Shown: positions 27,847 through 37,730, numbered from the stretch's first letter. The stretch: 64,000 bases of DNA from Pseudoclavibacter chungangensis (GCF_013410545.1 NZ_JACCFV010000001.1:2232001-2296000), one strand, 5' to 3'. Numbers and translations: made by a program. Notes: generated from the sequence alone by a model not told the origin.

Positions 27847-29712
27847 ATGATGAGTCCTCAGCCGACCCTCTCCTCCACCGACATCCCCCAGCTGTCCGCC
27901 AACGCCGATGTGAACGCCTGGGTCGTCCGCACCGCGGAGCTCACGAAGCCCGACCGCGTGGTGTGGTGCGACGGCTCGCAGGAGGAGTTCGACCGACTCA
28001 CCGACGAGATGGTCGAGTCGGGCACACTCATCCGCCTCAACGAGGAGAAGCGCCCCGGCTCGTTCCTCGGCCGCTCCGACGCCGGTGACGTCGCGCGCGT
28101 CGAGAGCCGCACGTTCATCTGCTCGGAGCGCGAGGAGGACGCGGGGCCGACCAACAACTGGCGGGCGCCCGCCGAGATGCGGGCCGAGCTGGAGCGGCTC
28201 TTCGACGGCTCGATGCGGGGGCGCACGATGTACGTCGTCCCGTTCGCGATGGGCCCGCTCGGCGGTGCGATCACGCAGTACGGCATCGAGATCACCGACT
28301 CGCCGTACGTCGTCGCCTCGATGGCGCTCATGACGCGCTCCGGACAGGCCGCCCTCGACCACATCACGCCCGGCTCCGAGTGGGTGCCCGCGCTCCACTC
28401 CGTCGGCTACCCCCTCGTGGACGCCGACGGCACGTCGCGCCCCGATGTCGCCTGGCCGCACAACGAGGAGAAGTACATCACGCACTTCCCCGAGACGCGC
28501 GAGATCATCTCGTTCGGCTCCGGCTACGGCGGCAACGCGCTGCTCGGCAAGAAGTGCTTCGCGCTTCGCATCGCCTCGGTCATGGCGCGCGACGAGGGCT
28601 GGATGGCCGAGCACATGCTGCTCATCCAGGTCACGAACCCCGAGGGCCGGACGTTCACGATCACGGGCGCATTCCCGTCCGCGACGGGCAAGACGAACCT
28701 CGCGATGCTCCAGCCGCGACTGCCCGGCTGGAAGGTCGAGACGCTCGGCGACGACATCGTCTGGCTCCGCAAGGGCGCCGACGGGCGCCTCAACGCGATC
28801 AACCCGGAGTTCGGCTTCTTCGGCGTCGCACCGGGCACGGGCTACGACACGAACCCCGTCGCGATGACGACGATCGAGCGCAACACGATCTTCACGAACG
28901 TGGCGCTCACGGACGACGGCGACGTGTGGTGGGAGGGCATGACCGACGAGGCGCCCGCGCACCTCATCGACTGGCAGGGCGAGGACTGGACGCCTGACTC
29001 GGGCCGCCCCGCGGCGCACCCCAACGCACGCTTCACGGTCCGCGCCGAGCAGTGCCCGACGCTCAGCCCCGACTGGAACGCGCCCGACGGGGTGCCCGTC
29101 GACGCGATCCTCTTCGGCGGTCGCCGCGCGACGAACGTGCCGCTCGTCTTCCAGTCGAAGAACTGGGAGCACGGCTGCTTCCTCGGCGCGACGCTCGCGA
29201 GCGAGCAGACGGCGGCGGCCGAGGGGCCGGTGGGCAAGCTCCGCCGCGACCCGTTCGCGATGCAGCCCTTCGCCGGCTACCACATGGCCGACTACTGGGG
29301 TCACTGGCTCGACATCGGCGCCGACCTCGGTGACGCCGCCCCGGCGATCTTCCAGGTGAACTGGTTCCGCAAGGACGCCGACGGGAAGTTCCTGTGGCCC
29401 GGCTTCGGCGAGAACGTCCGCGCCGTCAAGTGGGTCACCGACCGGCTCGCGGGCAAGGTGCCCGCCGTCGAGACGCCGATCGGCAACCTGCCGCGGCTCG
29501 GCGACATCGACCTCGAGGGACTCGACGGCTTCACCGCCGACGATCTCGTGCCGCTGTTCGAGGTGAGCGACCTGTCGTGGCTCGCGGAGCTCGACGTCAC
29601 GCGCGAGTACTTCGAGGAGATCGGGCCGAAGGTGCCGGACGCCCTCGTCGCGCAGCTCGACGAGGTGGGCACCTCGCTCAAGGAGAACCTGAAGGAGAAC
29701 GCGGAGGTCTGA
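27847..29712 (+). CDS. pckG: Phosphoenolpyruvate carboxykinase (GTP)
   Basis: A complete 621-residue GTP-dependent PEPCK that converts oxaloacetate and GTP to phosphoenolpyruvate, the entry step of gluconeogenesis. It shows the substrate loop [21 protein letters not shown], the P-loop FPSATGKTN (276-284) and FVNW-type motifs later. Position 280 is Thr where, as I recall, the family has a reactive Cys. ATG 27847 begins MMSP. It is followed by a strong hairpin terminator. Confidence 0.96.
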   Translation: MMSPQPTLSSTDIPQLSANADVNAWVVRTAELTKPDRVVWCDGSQEEFDRLTDEMVESGTLIRLNEEKRPGSFLGRSDAGDVARVESRTFICSEREEDAGPTNNWRAPAEMRAELERLFDGSMRGRTMYVVPFAMGPLGGAITQYGIEITDSPYVVASMALMTRSGQAALDHITPGSEWVPALHSVGYPLVDADGTSRPDVAWPHNEEKYITHFPETREIISFGSGYGGNALLGKKCFALRIASVMARDEGWMAEHMLLIQVTNPEGRTFTITGAFPSATGKTNLAMLQPRLPGWKVETLGDDIVWLRKGADGRLNAINPEFGFFGVAPGTGYDTNPVAMTTIERNTIFTNVALTDDGDVWWEGMTDEAPAHLIDWQGEDWTPDSGRPAAHPNARFTVRAEQCPTLSPDWNAPDGVPVDAILFGGRRATNVPLVFQSKNWEHGCFLGATLASEQTAAAEGPVGKLRRDPFAMQPFAGYHMADYWGHWLDIGADLGDAAPAIFQVNWFRKDADGKFLWPGFGENVRAVKWVTDRLAGKVPAVETPIGNLPRLGDIDLEGLDGFTADDLVPLFEVSDLSWLAELDVTREYFEEIGPKVPDALVAQLDEVGTSLKENLKENAEV

Positions 29713-29793
29713 CCGCGTCGCGATGGGGGACGCCGCGACGGGCCACCGCCGTCTCGTCCACCACCGTCGCGTCCACCACCGCCGTCACATCCA

Positions 29794-29840
29794 GCCGGGT
29801 TGTTGCTACCGGGCCCCGGGCCCGGTAGCAACAACCCGGC
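29794..29840 (+). terminator. 47-bp palindromic terminator after pckG
   Basis: A perfect 23-bp stem (29794-29816 with 29818-29840) and a single central base, followed by TTTCTTC. Near-identical to the hairpin at 30970-31016. It can also act on the convergent DUF559 gene. Confidence 0.9.
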
Positions 29841-29845
29841 TTTCT

Positions 29846-30814
29846 TCATGCGTGCGACGGCGCATCGCCGACCGACGCGATCGCGAGCTCGCGCGCCAGC
29901 TCCCGCAGGTAGGTCTGTTCGGGTGCGCGCAGGTCGGCGATCGTCACGCGGACGACGTGCCATCCCGCTGCGCGAAGGCGCCGGACGCGGCCGATGTCGC
30001 TCCGGAACCGCTCGACCGAGCTGCGGTGCTCGTCCCCCTCGTACTCCACGACGACCCGCGCGTCGCGGAACACGAGGTCGCCACGTGCGAGCACCGTCCC
30101 CTGCTCCTCGATCTCGCCGTTGATCTCGGGTTCGGGGAAGCCTGCGGCCAGCAGACGGCCACGCAGCTCGCTCTCCATCGGGGACTCGACACCCGCTCGC
30201 GCACGACCCGCGGCGACCCGGAGCGCGGACGCACCGGTGGCGTTGCGAAGCGCGGCGGTGAACGCGAGCAACTCGTCGGCGGTCGCGTGGGGCCTGTCGA
30301 CGCGGAGCGCGGGATAGTTGTCGGCGCTCGTCAGGAGCGCATCGGCGACGACGAGCAGCTCGTCGACGGTCAGGACGCGTGCGAGGGTCGCCCACGTCGC
30401 GAGCGGCGGCAGTACGGGAACGCCCGAGACGACGACCCGGTCCCACAGGGTCCGTCGGAGTCGGAGCCCCCGCACCGCGGCGCCCGTGGGCGGATGGCGG
30501 TCCTCCGGCACCGCGACGACGACCGCCTGCGGCGAGGACCATCGCGGCGGGAGCGGCAATCCCCACACGAGTGCCGCCGAGACGCCGGCGATGGCGTGCC
30601 ACGGGCGCATGCGGGGGACGAACGCTCGACACAGGTCCTCATGATCGAGCACGGGCGCGCGTGAGCGCACGCCACGGTGCGGATGGTCGAGGTCGTCACG
30701 ACGGAGCCGAGCGGCCGAGAGGCCGCCCGCTCGCGCGTCGCGGTATCGGAAGGGCGCGTCACGGTACTGGTCGGGAAGTTCGATGCGAGCGTTCATGCTC
30801 GGATGTTCGGTCAT
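29846..30814 (-). CDS. DUF559 endonuclease-like protein (AbiEi-like N-terminus)
   Basis: A 322-residue protein. The C-terminal about 100 residues resemble the DUF559/Vsr-type PD-(D/E)XK fold (GDLVFRDARVVVEYEGDEHR, then RLRAAGWHVVRV). The N-terminal two thirds look like the helical region seen in AbiEi-related actinobacterial proteins. Biological role unknown; nuclease activity is not established for the family. ATG 30814 is preferred, with ATG 30796 as alternative. It stands alone between two near-identical hairpins. Confidence 0.72.
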   Translation of the reverse strand: MTEHPSMNARIELPDQYRDAPFRYRDARAGGLSAARLRRDDLDHPHRGVRSRAPVLDHEDLCRAFVPRMRPWHAIAGVSAALVWGLPLPPRWSSPQAVVVAVPEDRHPPTGAAVRGLRLRRTLWDRVVVSGVPVLPPLATWATLARVLTVDELLVVADALLTSADNYPALRVDRPHATADELLAFTAALRNATGASALRVAAGRARAGVESPMESELRGRLLAAGFPEPEINGEIEEQGTVLARGDLVFRDARVVVEYEGDEHRSSVERFRSDIGRVRRLRAAGWHVVRVTIADLRAPEQTYLRELARELAIASVGDAPSHA

Positions 30815-30969
30815 CCCGCACCCTGCCGCGGGCCCGATCGAATCCCTGTGGACAGGGCGGTGTCCACAGCCCGCCCCGACACATGCACCCGGACGAGCCG
30901 CACACGCCAGCTCTGACCACCTCCCGCCTCCGCTCCTGCCCCGGACGCCGCACTGCCACCACACAAAAA

Positions 30970-31016
30970 GCCGGGTTGTTGCTACCGGGCCCGCGGCCCG
31001 GTAGCAACAACCCGGC
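30970..31016. terminator. Second copy of the palindromic terminator
   Basis: 22-bp arms 30970-30991 and 30995-31016 match the hairpin at 29794-29840 except at the centre. AAAA before and TTTC after give T-tracts on both strands, so it could stop transcription in both directions; it sits upstream of the DUF559 gene, about 220 bp before valS. Confidence 0.8.
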
Positions 31017-31065
31017 TTTCTTCGGTGCGGGAAGCGGCGCCGGATCGACTCGCGGGGCAATTCGG

Positions 31066-31140
31066 CGTTCGCGGTCCAGGCGATTGCGGTGCGGGCGATT
31101 GCGGTCCGCGCGTTCGCGATTCGGGCGTTCGCGGTCCGGG
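31066..31140. repeat. Five imperfect 15-bp tandem units
   Basis: Units start at 31066, 31081, 31096, 31111 and 31126, with a consensus near CGWTYGCGGTCCGGG. They lie between the hairpin and the valS promoter and are non-coding as far as I can see. The rest of 30815-31236 holds only the hairpin and the promoter. Confidence 0.8.
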
Positions 31141-31171
31141 CGCGCTCGGGCGGCGGGTGGGCGGGCTCCGT

Positions 31172-31177
31172 TAGGCT
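31172..31177 (+). promoter_or_regulatory. Candidate -10 box for valS
   Basis: TAGGCT preceded by T, about 60 nt before the valS start; the -35 region is not distinctive. Confidence 0.45.
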
Positions 31178-31236
31178 TGGTCGGTCACAACCAGGCACCC
31201 CTGACTCGGTGCCGCGCACAGCGAAACGGAGCCCGC

Positions 31237-33846
31237 ATGTCGACCATGCCCGCCAACATCCCCGACAAGCCCGCACTCGAGGGCCTCGAAACCAAGTGGG
31301 GTGACACCTGGGAGGCCGAGGGCGTCTACCGCTTCGACCGCGACGGTGCCACCCGCGCCGACGTCTACTCCGTCGACACGCCCCCACCAACCGCCTCCGG
31401 CTCGCTGCACATCGGGCACGTGTTCTCGTACACCCACACCGACATCGTCTCGCGCTTCAAGCGCATGCGCGGCAAGCGCGTGTTCTACCCGATGGGCTGG
31501 GACGACAACGGCCTGCCCACGGAACGGCGCGTCCAGAACTACTACGGTGTGCGCTGCGACCCGTCACTCCCCTACGACCCCGACTTCACGCCGCCGCACT
31601 CCGGCGGCGAGGGCAAGAGCGTCCGGGCCGCCGATCAGCAGCCGATCTCGCGCCGCAACTTCATCGAGCTGTGCGAGGAGCTCACGCTCGAGGACGAGAA
31701 GGCGTTCGAGACGCTCTGGCGCCACCTCGGCCTCTCGGTCGACTGGACGCAGACCTACCGCACGATCGGTGACGACGCGCGCGCCGCGTCGCAGCTCGCG
31801 TTCCTCCGCAACATCGAACGCGGCGAGGCGTACCAGGCGCTCGCACCGACCCTCTGGGACGTGACGTTCCGCACGGCCGTCGCGCAGGCCGAGCTCGAGG
31901 ACCGCGAGCAGCCGAGCGCCTACCACCGCATCGCGTTCCACCGCCCGGACGGCGAGGACGTCCTCATCGAGACGACGCGCCCCGAGCTGCTGCCCGCGTG
32001 CGTCGCCCTCGTCGCCCACCCCGACGACGAGCGGTACCAGCCGCTGTTCGGCTCGACCGTCACGACGCCGCTGTTCGGTGTCGAGGTGCCCGTGCTCGCG
32101 CACCCGCTCGCGCAGCCGGACAAGGGCTCCGGCATCGCGATGATCTGTACGTTCGGCGACGTGACCGACGTCGTCTGGTGGCGCGAGCTGAAGCTCCCCA
32201 ACCGGACGATCATGGGACAGGACGGCCGCATCGTGTCGACGCCGCCCGAGGCCATCACGACCGAGGGCGGCCTGGCCGCGTACGACGAGCTCGCGGGCAA
32301 GACCGTGTTCTCGGCGAAGAAGGCCGTCGTCGAGATGCTCGCCGACTCGGGCGAGCTCATCGGCGACCCGAAGCCGATCCAGCACCCCGTCAAGTTCTTC
32401 GAGAAGGGCGACAAGCCGCTCGAGATCGTGTCGACGCGCCAGTGGTACGTGCGGAACGGCGCGAACGACGAGACGCTGCGGGCGAAGCTCATCGAGCTCG
32501 GCCGCGGCATGCGGTTCCACCCGGAGTTCATGCGGGTCCGCTACGAGAACTGGGTCGAGGGTCTCACGGGCGACTGGCTCATCTCGCGGCAGCGCTTCTT
32601 CGGCGTGCCGATCCCCGTCTGGTATCCCCTCGACGTGGACGGCAACCCCGACCACGACCGGGTCATCACGGCCGAGCGCTCGCAGCTCCCCGTCGATCCG
32701 TCGACCGACGTGCCCGAGGGGTACACGGCCGAGCAGCGCGGCGTTCCGGGCGGCTTCGTCGGCGAACACGACGTCATGGACACGTGGATGACCTCGTCGC
32801 TCACACCGCAGCTCGCGGGCGGGTGGGAGCGGGATCCCGAACTGTTCGACCTCGTGTTCCCGTTCGACACGCGTCCGCAGGGGCAGGACATCATCCGCAC
32901 CTGGCTGTTCTCGACCCTGCTCCGCTCGGAACTGGAGTTCGGCGTCGCCCCCTGGGCGAACGCGACGATCTCGGGGTTCATCGTCGACCCGGACCGGAAG
33001 AAGATGTCGAAGTCGAAGGGCAACGTCGTGACGCCCGCCGATGTGCTCGAGAAGCACGGCTCCGATGCGGTGCGCTACTGGGCGGCCTCCAGCCGGCTGG
33101 GCACCGACGCCGCGTTCGATCCGCAGAATCCGACGCAGATCAAGATCGGCCGGCGACTCGCGATCAAGGTACTGAACGCGACGAAGCTCGTGCTCGGCTT
33201 CGGTGAACCCGACGGCGGTGACGACGCGTCCGCCGTGACGAACCCCCTCGACCGGGCGATGCTGCGACGTCTCGCGACGGTCGTCGACGAGGCGACCGGG
33301 GCGCTCGAGGCGTTCAACCACGCTCGCGCGCTCGAGGTGACCGAGTCGTTCTTCTGGACGTTCTGTGACGACTACCTCGAACTCGTGAAGGAGCGCGCCT
33401 ACGGCGAGGACGCCGACACGGACGGCGAGGGGCGGCGTTCGGCCGTCGTCGCGATGCGGCGTGCCGTGCGCGTCCTGCTGCGCCTGTTCGCGCCCGTGAT
33501 CCCGTTCGCGACCGCCGAGGCGTGGTCGTGGTCGGAGTCGGGCAGCATCCACACGGCTCCCTGGCCGCTCGCCGCGGAGCTCGGCGTCCCCGAGTCGACC
33601 GACGCCGGTCTGCTCGATCTCGCGAGCCGCGCCCTCACGAGCATCCGCGGCGCGAAGACGGCGGCCAAGGCATCGCAGAAGACTCCCGTCGAGCGTGCGA
33701 CGATCGCCGGACCCGCGACGGAGATCGAGGCCCTGCGCGGAGCCGCGGACGATCTGCGCGCGGTCGGGCGTATCGCCGAACTCACGTTCGTCGAGGCGGA
33801 CGACCTGGAGGTGCGGGACATCGTTCTGACGGTCGCTCAGGACTGA
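31237..33846 (+). CDS. valS: Valyl-tRNA synthetase
   Basis: An 869-residue class I synthetase charging tRNA-Val, with SGSLHIGHVFSYTH (HIGH), a CP1 editing domain with ETTRPELLPACVALVAHP, and RKKMSKSKGNVV (KMSKS). The end lacks a long coiled-coil but still has a short helical tail. ATG 31237 has a CGGAG site about 7 nt upstream. A 54-bp palindrome begins 5 nt after the stop. Confidence 0.96.
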   Translation: MSTMPANIPDKPALEGLETKWGDTWEAEGVYRFDRDGATRADVYSVDTPPPTASGSLHIGHVFSYTHTDIVSRFKRMRGKRVFYPMGWDDNGLPTERRVQNYYGVRCDPSLPYDPDFTPPHSGGEGKSVRAADQQPISRRNFIELCEELTLEDEKAFETLWRHLGLSVDWTQTYRTIGDDARAASQLAFLRNIERGEAYQALAPTLWDVTFRTAVAQAELEDREQPSAYHRIAFHRPDGEDVLIETTRPELLPACVALVAHPDDERYQPLFGSTVTTPLFGVEVPVLAHPLAQPDKGSGIAMICTFGDVTDVVWWRELKLPNRTIMGQDGRIVSTPPEAITTEGGLAAYDELAGKTVFSAKKAVVEMLADSGELIGDPKPIQHPVKFFEKGDKPLEIVSTRQWYVRNGANDETLRAKLIELGRGMRFHPEFMRVRYENWVEGLTGDWLISRQRFFGVPIPVWYPLDVDGNPDHDRVITAERSQLPVDPSTDVPEGYTAEQRGVPGGFVGEHDVMDTWMTSSLTPQLAGGWERDPELFDLVFPFDTRPQGQDIIRTWLFSTLLRSELEFGVAPWANATISGFIVDPDRKKMSKSKGNVVTPADVLEKHGSDAVRYWAASSRLGTDAAFDPQNPTQIKIGRRLAIKVLNATKLVLGFGEPDGGDDASAVTNPLDRAMLRRLATVVDEATGALEAFNHARALEVTESFFWTFCDDYLELVKERAYGEDADTDGEGRRSAVVAMRRAVRVLLRLFAPVIPFATAEAWSWSESGSIHTAPWPLAAELGVPESTDAGLLDLASRALTSIRGAKTAAKASQKTPVERATIAGPATEIEALRGAADDLRAVGRIAELTFVEADDLEVRDIVLTVAQD

Positions 33847-33850
33847 TCCT

Positions 33851-33904
33851 CACGAACGAGCCGGGCACCGACCGTCGCGACGGTCGGTGCCCGGCTCGTT
33901 CGTG
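33851..33904. terminator. Perfect 54-bp palindrome after valS
   Basis: 27-bp arms with no unpaired centre (33851-33877 and 33878-33904). It is shared by convergent valS and the DUF4333 gene and is probably a bidirectional terminator, although no T-run follows. Confidence 0.75.
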
Positions 33905-33947
33905 ACGCGTCGACACGCGTCGAACCGGGCGACGCGCGGTCGAGGAC

Positions 33948-34424
33948 TCAGACGCGCGTGTAGTTGAACGTCACGTCGCCCGTGGTCACGTTCACCGCGG
34001 TGACCACGACCTCGAGCGTGTGTGTCGAGCCGCCCGTCTCACGAGCATTGCAGTCGAACTGCATTCCCTCGTAGAACTCGATCTGGGTGCCGCCGTCGCA
34101 CGTGACGGTCGCCGCGACACCGAAGCGCTGTTCGTAGTCGTCGGCGAGCGCCTTCTCGACCTGCGCGCGATCGCTCGTCACGGTCTCCCCCGACGTCGGC
34201 GAGGTGGTGGAGTTCGTCGGTTTGGGCGACGCCGTCGTCGGCTTCGGTGACCCGTTCGTCGTCCCCGGCGTCGTCGTCTCGCTCTTCGTGGGCGTCGGCG
34301 TGATCGTCTCGCGCCCGCCGCCGGCCAGGGTCGTCACGAGCGTGCACCCCGCGAGTCCCACGGTCAACAGCAGCGAGCCGATGATGGCGATGACGGGCCG
34401 GATGGTTCGGGACGTACGGTGCAT
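33948..34424 (-). CDS. DUF4333-like lipoprotein
   Basis: A 158-residue protein: lipoprotein signal (VGLAGC), a Thr/Pro/Ser-rich spacer of about 45 residues, and a DUF4333-like C-terminal domain (VEKALADDYEQRFG, then VTCDGG and FDCNA cysteines that may pair). Such proteins sit on the outer face of the membrane in actinobacteria; their function is unknown. The ATG is at 34424. Confidence 0.8.
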   Translation of the reverse strand: MHRTSRTIRPVIAIIGSLLLTVGLAGCTLVTTLAGGGRETITPTPTKSETTTPGTTNGSPKPTTASPKPTNSTTSPTSGETVTSDRAQVEKALADDYEQRFGVAATVTCDGGTQIEFYEGMQFDCNARETGGSTHTLEVVVTAVNVTTGDVTFNYTRV

Positions 34425-34642
34425 GTGGTTCGCCGCTCCCTCCTCGGCGGGGTCCCGCCGACAGCATCGCGCAAGCGTATCCCCGGCCCGTGAACGTCAC
34501 CCACATGGCTCGCACAGCGAGCGCCCGCTCCCTGTGGGTCACCGGTGCGAGCCCCGGTGCCCCGCCGGAGCGACGCGGTATGGTGGGAGACCCGATCCCA
34601 GGTCGCATCCCCCCGAGCACCTCCCAGTCCGAGAACAGAGGC

Positions 34643-35164
34643 ATGCCAGACACCCCACCCGCACCGAACGCCCGCCGTGCTCGCGGCGTCCGACGTTTCC
34701 GGGCCACGGCGGCGCAGGTCCGTCCCGTGGTCTCCCGCGACTTCTTCGCCTGGCACGACGTGTTCGGTGCCTCGCTGGAGGAGCACGGGATCGAATTGAC
34801 CGAACATCACGCCCTCCAGGTGTGGCAATGGATCGACGAACGCCCCGCCCGGCTCGAGGCGCTCGTCGCCGAGGCCGAGGGGGCGATCAACGGGTTCGTC
34901 CTGTTCCACGAGGCCGTGCAGCCGAAGTCGGGTGACACGGTGTTCGTTGTGGACGATCTCTATGTGGTCCGATCCGCGCGCCGCAACGGCGTCGCCGGCG
35001 AGTTGATCGGCGCGGTCGACGCGCTCGCCAACGAGCGCGGCGCGAGCGGGCTCCGCGTCGAGGCGGGCGACGACGAGGAGATCGCCGAGGTGTTGCAGGA
35101 TCGTCAGGTCGCGCCACGGCGGGCCGTCGTCCACACGCTCGTCACCTCGACGAACGGCGCCTGA
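34643..35164 (+). CDS. GNAT-family N-acetyltransferase
   Basis: A 173-residue GNAT fold: VFVVDDLYVVRSARRNGVAGELIGA is split over the beta4-alpha3 acetyl-CoA site (RRNGVAGEL), and the C-terminal strand is degenerate. The acceptor is unknown. ATG 34643 has an AGAGG site. A small acidic protein follows 2 nt after the stop. Confidence 0.82.
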   Translation: MPDTPPAPNARRARGVRRFRATAAQVRPVVSRDFFAWHDVFGASLEEHGIELTEHHALQVWQWIDERPARLEALVAEAEGAINGFVLFHEAVQPKSGDTVFVVDDLYVVRSARRNGVAGELIGAVDALANERGASGLRVEAGDDEEIAEVLQDRQVAPRRAVVHTLVTSTNGA

Positions 35165-35166
35165 CG

Positions 35167-35454
35167 GTGCGCATCGGCGGGCGCTGGGCGGCCGGTTCGC
35201 CGCCGCCGCGGGGGCTGCCGACGGCGATGCTCGATGCCCTCCGTGCGGCGGAGCGAACGCTCCCCGGAGGGGAGTGGACGCTCACGTGGCTCGAGGACCG
35301 TCCCGTCGTGGAGCACGACTCCGGGTATCGGCTCGCGCTCGGCCCGGACGGCCACGTGCACGGCGACGCACCGGGCGCCGAGGAATCGGACGCACCGGCG
35401 TGGGACGACGAGGACGAGGACGACCTCTTCCCCGACCGTCCGACCTCGGACTGA
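35167..35454 (+). CDS. Small acidic protein, unknown
   Basis: A 95-residue protein starting at GTG 35167, two bases after the GNAT stop, so probably coupled to it. The N-terminal half has a compact LPGGEWTLTWLEDRPVV pattern and the C-terminus is strongly acidic (DDEDEDD). No family recognised. Confidence 0.6.
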   Translation: MRIGGRWAAGSPPPRGLPTAMLDALRAAERTLPGGEWTLTWLEDRPVVEHDSGYRLALGPDGHVHGDAPGAEESDAPAWDDEDEDDLFPDRPTSD

Positions 35455-35481
35455 CGCGCGGAACGGGGCGCCACCCGCCCC

Positions 35482-35487
35482 TAGTCT
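35482..35487 (+). promoter_or_regulatory. -10 box (TAGTCT), leaderless M3 peptidase gene
   Basis: TAGTCT ends 6 nt before ATG 35494 and no ribosome site lies between them. Confidence 0.55.
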
Positions 35488-35493
35488 TGTGGG

Positions 35494-37641
35494 ATGCCCA
35501 CCCGACTCGCTCACGACAATCCCTTCGCCTCGCCGAGCACGCTCCCGTTCGCGCTCCCGCCGTTCGCCGAGATCCGCGACGAGCACTATCCGCCCGCGTT
35601 CGAGGCGGCGTTCGCCGAACAGCTCGACGAGATCGAACGGATCGCGACCGATCCCGACCCCGCGACGTTCGAGAACACGATCGAGGCGCTGGAACGGTCG
35701 GGTCGACTGCTGCGACGGGTCGCGGCCGCGTTCTACAACGTCGCGAGCGCCCACGCGACGCCGGTGATCGAGGCGATCGAGACCGAGATCAACCCACGGT
35801 ACGCGGCGCACGACGACGCGATCACGCTCGACGATCGGCTGTACGCACGCATCCGCACCGTCGCGGACCACGCGGACGAACTCGATCTCACCCCCGAGCA
35901 GGCCTACGTGCTGCGTCGCACGGAGACCGCCTTCCGCGTCGGCGGCGCCGCGCTCGACGAGGCCGGCAAGGCGGCGCTCCGGGAGCTGAACCAGCGGCTG
36001 TCGACGCTCACGACGACGTTCCAGCAGCGGCTCTCGGCCGATGCGAACGATCTCGCCCTCGTGCTGGACGACGAATCGGACCTGGCCGGCCTCTCGTCGT
36101 CCGAGATCCGAGCGGCCGCGCGCGCGGCTGCCGACCGTGGGCTCGACGGCTCGTACGTGCTCCCCCTCTCCCTCTTCACGAATCAGCCCGCACTCGCCCG
36201 GCTCGAGCGCCGGGACGTGCGCGAGCGGCTCTTCCGCGCGTCGATCGCGCGAGGTGCTCGCGGTAACGCGAACGACACGGGCGAGGTGGTGCTCGAGATC
36301 GTTCGACTGCGGGCACGGCGGGCCGAGCTGCTCGGGTTCCCGAACGAATCGGCGCTCGTCGCCGCCCGGTCGACCGCCGGCTCCCCCGAGGTGATCGCCG
36401 AACGACTCGCGCTCCTCGCACCCCCTGCTGCCCGGAACGCGCGGGTCGAGCAGGAGGTCCTGCAGGGCCTCGCGGATGCACTGCAGCGGGAGGCGGGGGG
36501 CGAACCGTTCGCGCTCGAGCCGTGGGACTGGTCGTACTACGCGGAGCTCGTGCGAGCCCGCGACCACGAAATCGACACGGCCGCCCTGCGCGACTGGTTC
36601 GAGGCGGAGCGCGTGCTGCGCGACGGCGTGTTCGAGGCTGCGACCCGGCTCTACGGCGTGCGGTTCGTCGAGCGCGACGACCTCGTGGGCTACCACCCGG
36701 ATGTCCGCGTGTTCGAGGTGGACGACGAGGACGGCACCCCCGTCGGGTTGTATCTGCTCGACCTGTTCACGCGTGACGAGAAGCGGGGCGGCGCGTGGAT
36801 GAACGACCTCGTGCAGCAGAATCGGCTCTTCGGCGATCCGACGGTCGTGACGAACAACCTGAACGTGCCCCGTCCCTCGGAGGGCGCGCCTGCGCTGCTG
36901 ACGCTCGACGAGGTCGAGACGCTGTTCCACGAGTTCGGACACGCGTTGCACGGGCTGTTCGCGATCGTCGACTACCCGTCTTCGGGCGGCACGAACGTCG
37001 AGCGCGACTTCGTGGAGTTCCCGAGCCAGGTCAACGAGTCGTGGATGCTCGAGCCGGAGATCGTGGAGAACTACGCCCGCCACGTCGAGACGGGCGAGCC
37101 GCTGCCGACCGACCTCATCGACCGCCTCGTCGCGAGTTCGGCGTTCAACGAGGGATTCGCGACGAGCGAGTACCTTGCCGCGTCGGTCCTGGACCAGGCG
37201 TGGCACACGCTGTCGGCCGCCGATGCGCAGGCGATCGACGATGTCGACGCCTTCGAGGCGGTCGCACTCGAACGCGCTGGTCTCGACAATCCGCTCGTCC
37301 CACCGCGGTACTCGTCGCGCACGTTCCAGCACATCTTCGCCGGCGGCTACGCGGCCGGTTACTACGGATACATCTGGAGCGAGGTGCTCGATGCCGACAC
37401 GGTCGAGTGGTTCCGCGAGAACGGTGGCCTCCGTCGCGAGAACGGTGACCGGTTCCGCTCACGCCTGCTCGGTGTCGGTGGATCCCTCGACCCGATGGCG
37501 GCCTATCGCGACTTCCGCGGACGCGACGCCCGCCTCGAACCGCTCCTGGAGCGTCGCGGGCTGATGCCCGTCGAGCTCGATGCCCCGGACGCCCCGGACG
37601 CACCGCTCGCGCCGCTCGATGAGGGCACCGCGCACCGCTGA
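35494..37641 (+). CDS. dcp: M3 family metallopeptidase (peptidyl-dipeptidase Dcp-like)
   Basis: A 715-residue, largely helical zinc peptidase. The HEFGH motif (His479, Glu480, His483) and a downstream Glu in EFPSQVNES give the zinc site, and FAGGYAAGYYGYIWSEVLDAD is the family's substrate-gripping loop. Dcp-type enzymes remove C-terminal dipeptides from cytoplasmic peptides. Length and ending (AYRDFRGRDARLEPLLERRGL) are complete. A Pro/Asp-rich tail of about 20 residues follows. Confidence 0.93.
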   Translation: MPTRLAHDNPFASPSTLPFALPPFAEIRDEHYPPAFEAAFAEQLDEIERIATDPDPATFENTIEALERSGRLLRRVAAAFYNVASAHATPVIEAIETEINPRYAAHDDAITLDDRLYARIRTVADHADELDLTPEQAYVLRRTETAFRVGGAALDEAGKAALRELNQRLSTLTTTFQQRLSADANDLALVLDDESDLAGLSSSEIRAAARAAADRGLDGSYVLPLSLFTNQPALARLERRDVRERLFRASIARGARGNANDTGEVVLEIVRLRARRAELLGFPNESALVAARSTAGSPEVIAERLALLAPPAARNARVEQEVLQGLADALQREAGGEPFALEPWDWSYYAELVRARDHEIDTAALRDWFEAERVLRDGVFEAATRLYGVRFVERDDLVGYHPDVRVFEVDDEDGTPVGLYLLDLFTRDEKRGGAWMNDLVQQNRLFGDPTVVTNNLNVPRPSEGAPALLTLDEVETLFHEFGHALHGLFAIVDYPSSGGTNVERDFVEFPSQVNESWMLEPEIVENYARHVETGEPLPTDLIDRLVASSAFNEGFATSEYLAASVLDQAWHTLSAADAQAIDDVDAFEAVALERAGLDNPLVPPRYSSRTFQHIFAGGYAAGYYGYIWSEVLDADTVEWFRENGGLRRENGDRFRSRLLGVGGSLDPMAAYRDFRGRDARLEPLLERRGLMPVELDAPDAPDAPLAPLDEGTAHR

Positions 37642-37695
37642 CGGTCGAGGTGCCGCGTGCGCGGGAGACCGTCCGGTCGGCCCCGCGTCGACCGA

Positions 37696-37730
37696 CCCGG
37701 GTGGTCGTCGTCCGAGGACGACCGCCCGGG
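37696..37730. terminator. Hairpin between convergent M3 peptidase and haem operon
   Basis: 14-bp stem (37696-37709 with 37717-37730) containing one G-T pair; no strong T-run. Bidirectional by position. Confidence 0.6.

Noticed and set aside
29794..31016. Hairpin pair as inverted ends of an insertion element
   Set aside because: No transposase, no target duplication seen; the ORF between them is DUF559-like and the hairpins have T-tracts like terminators.
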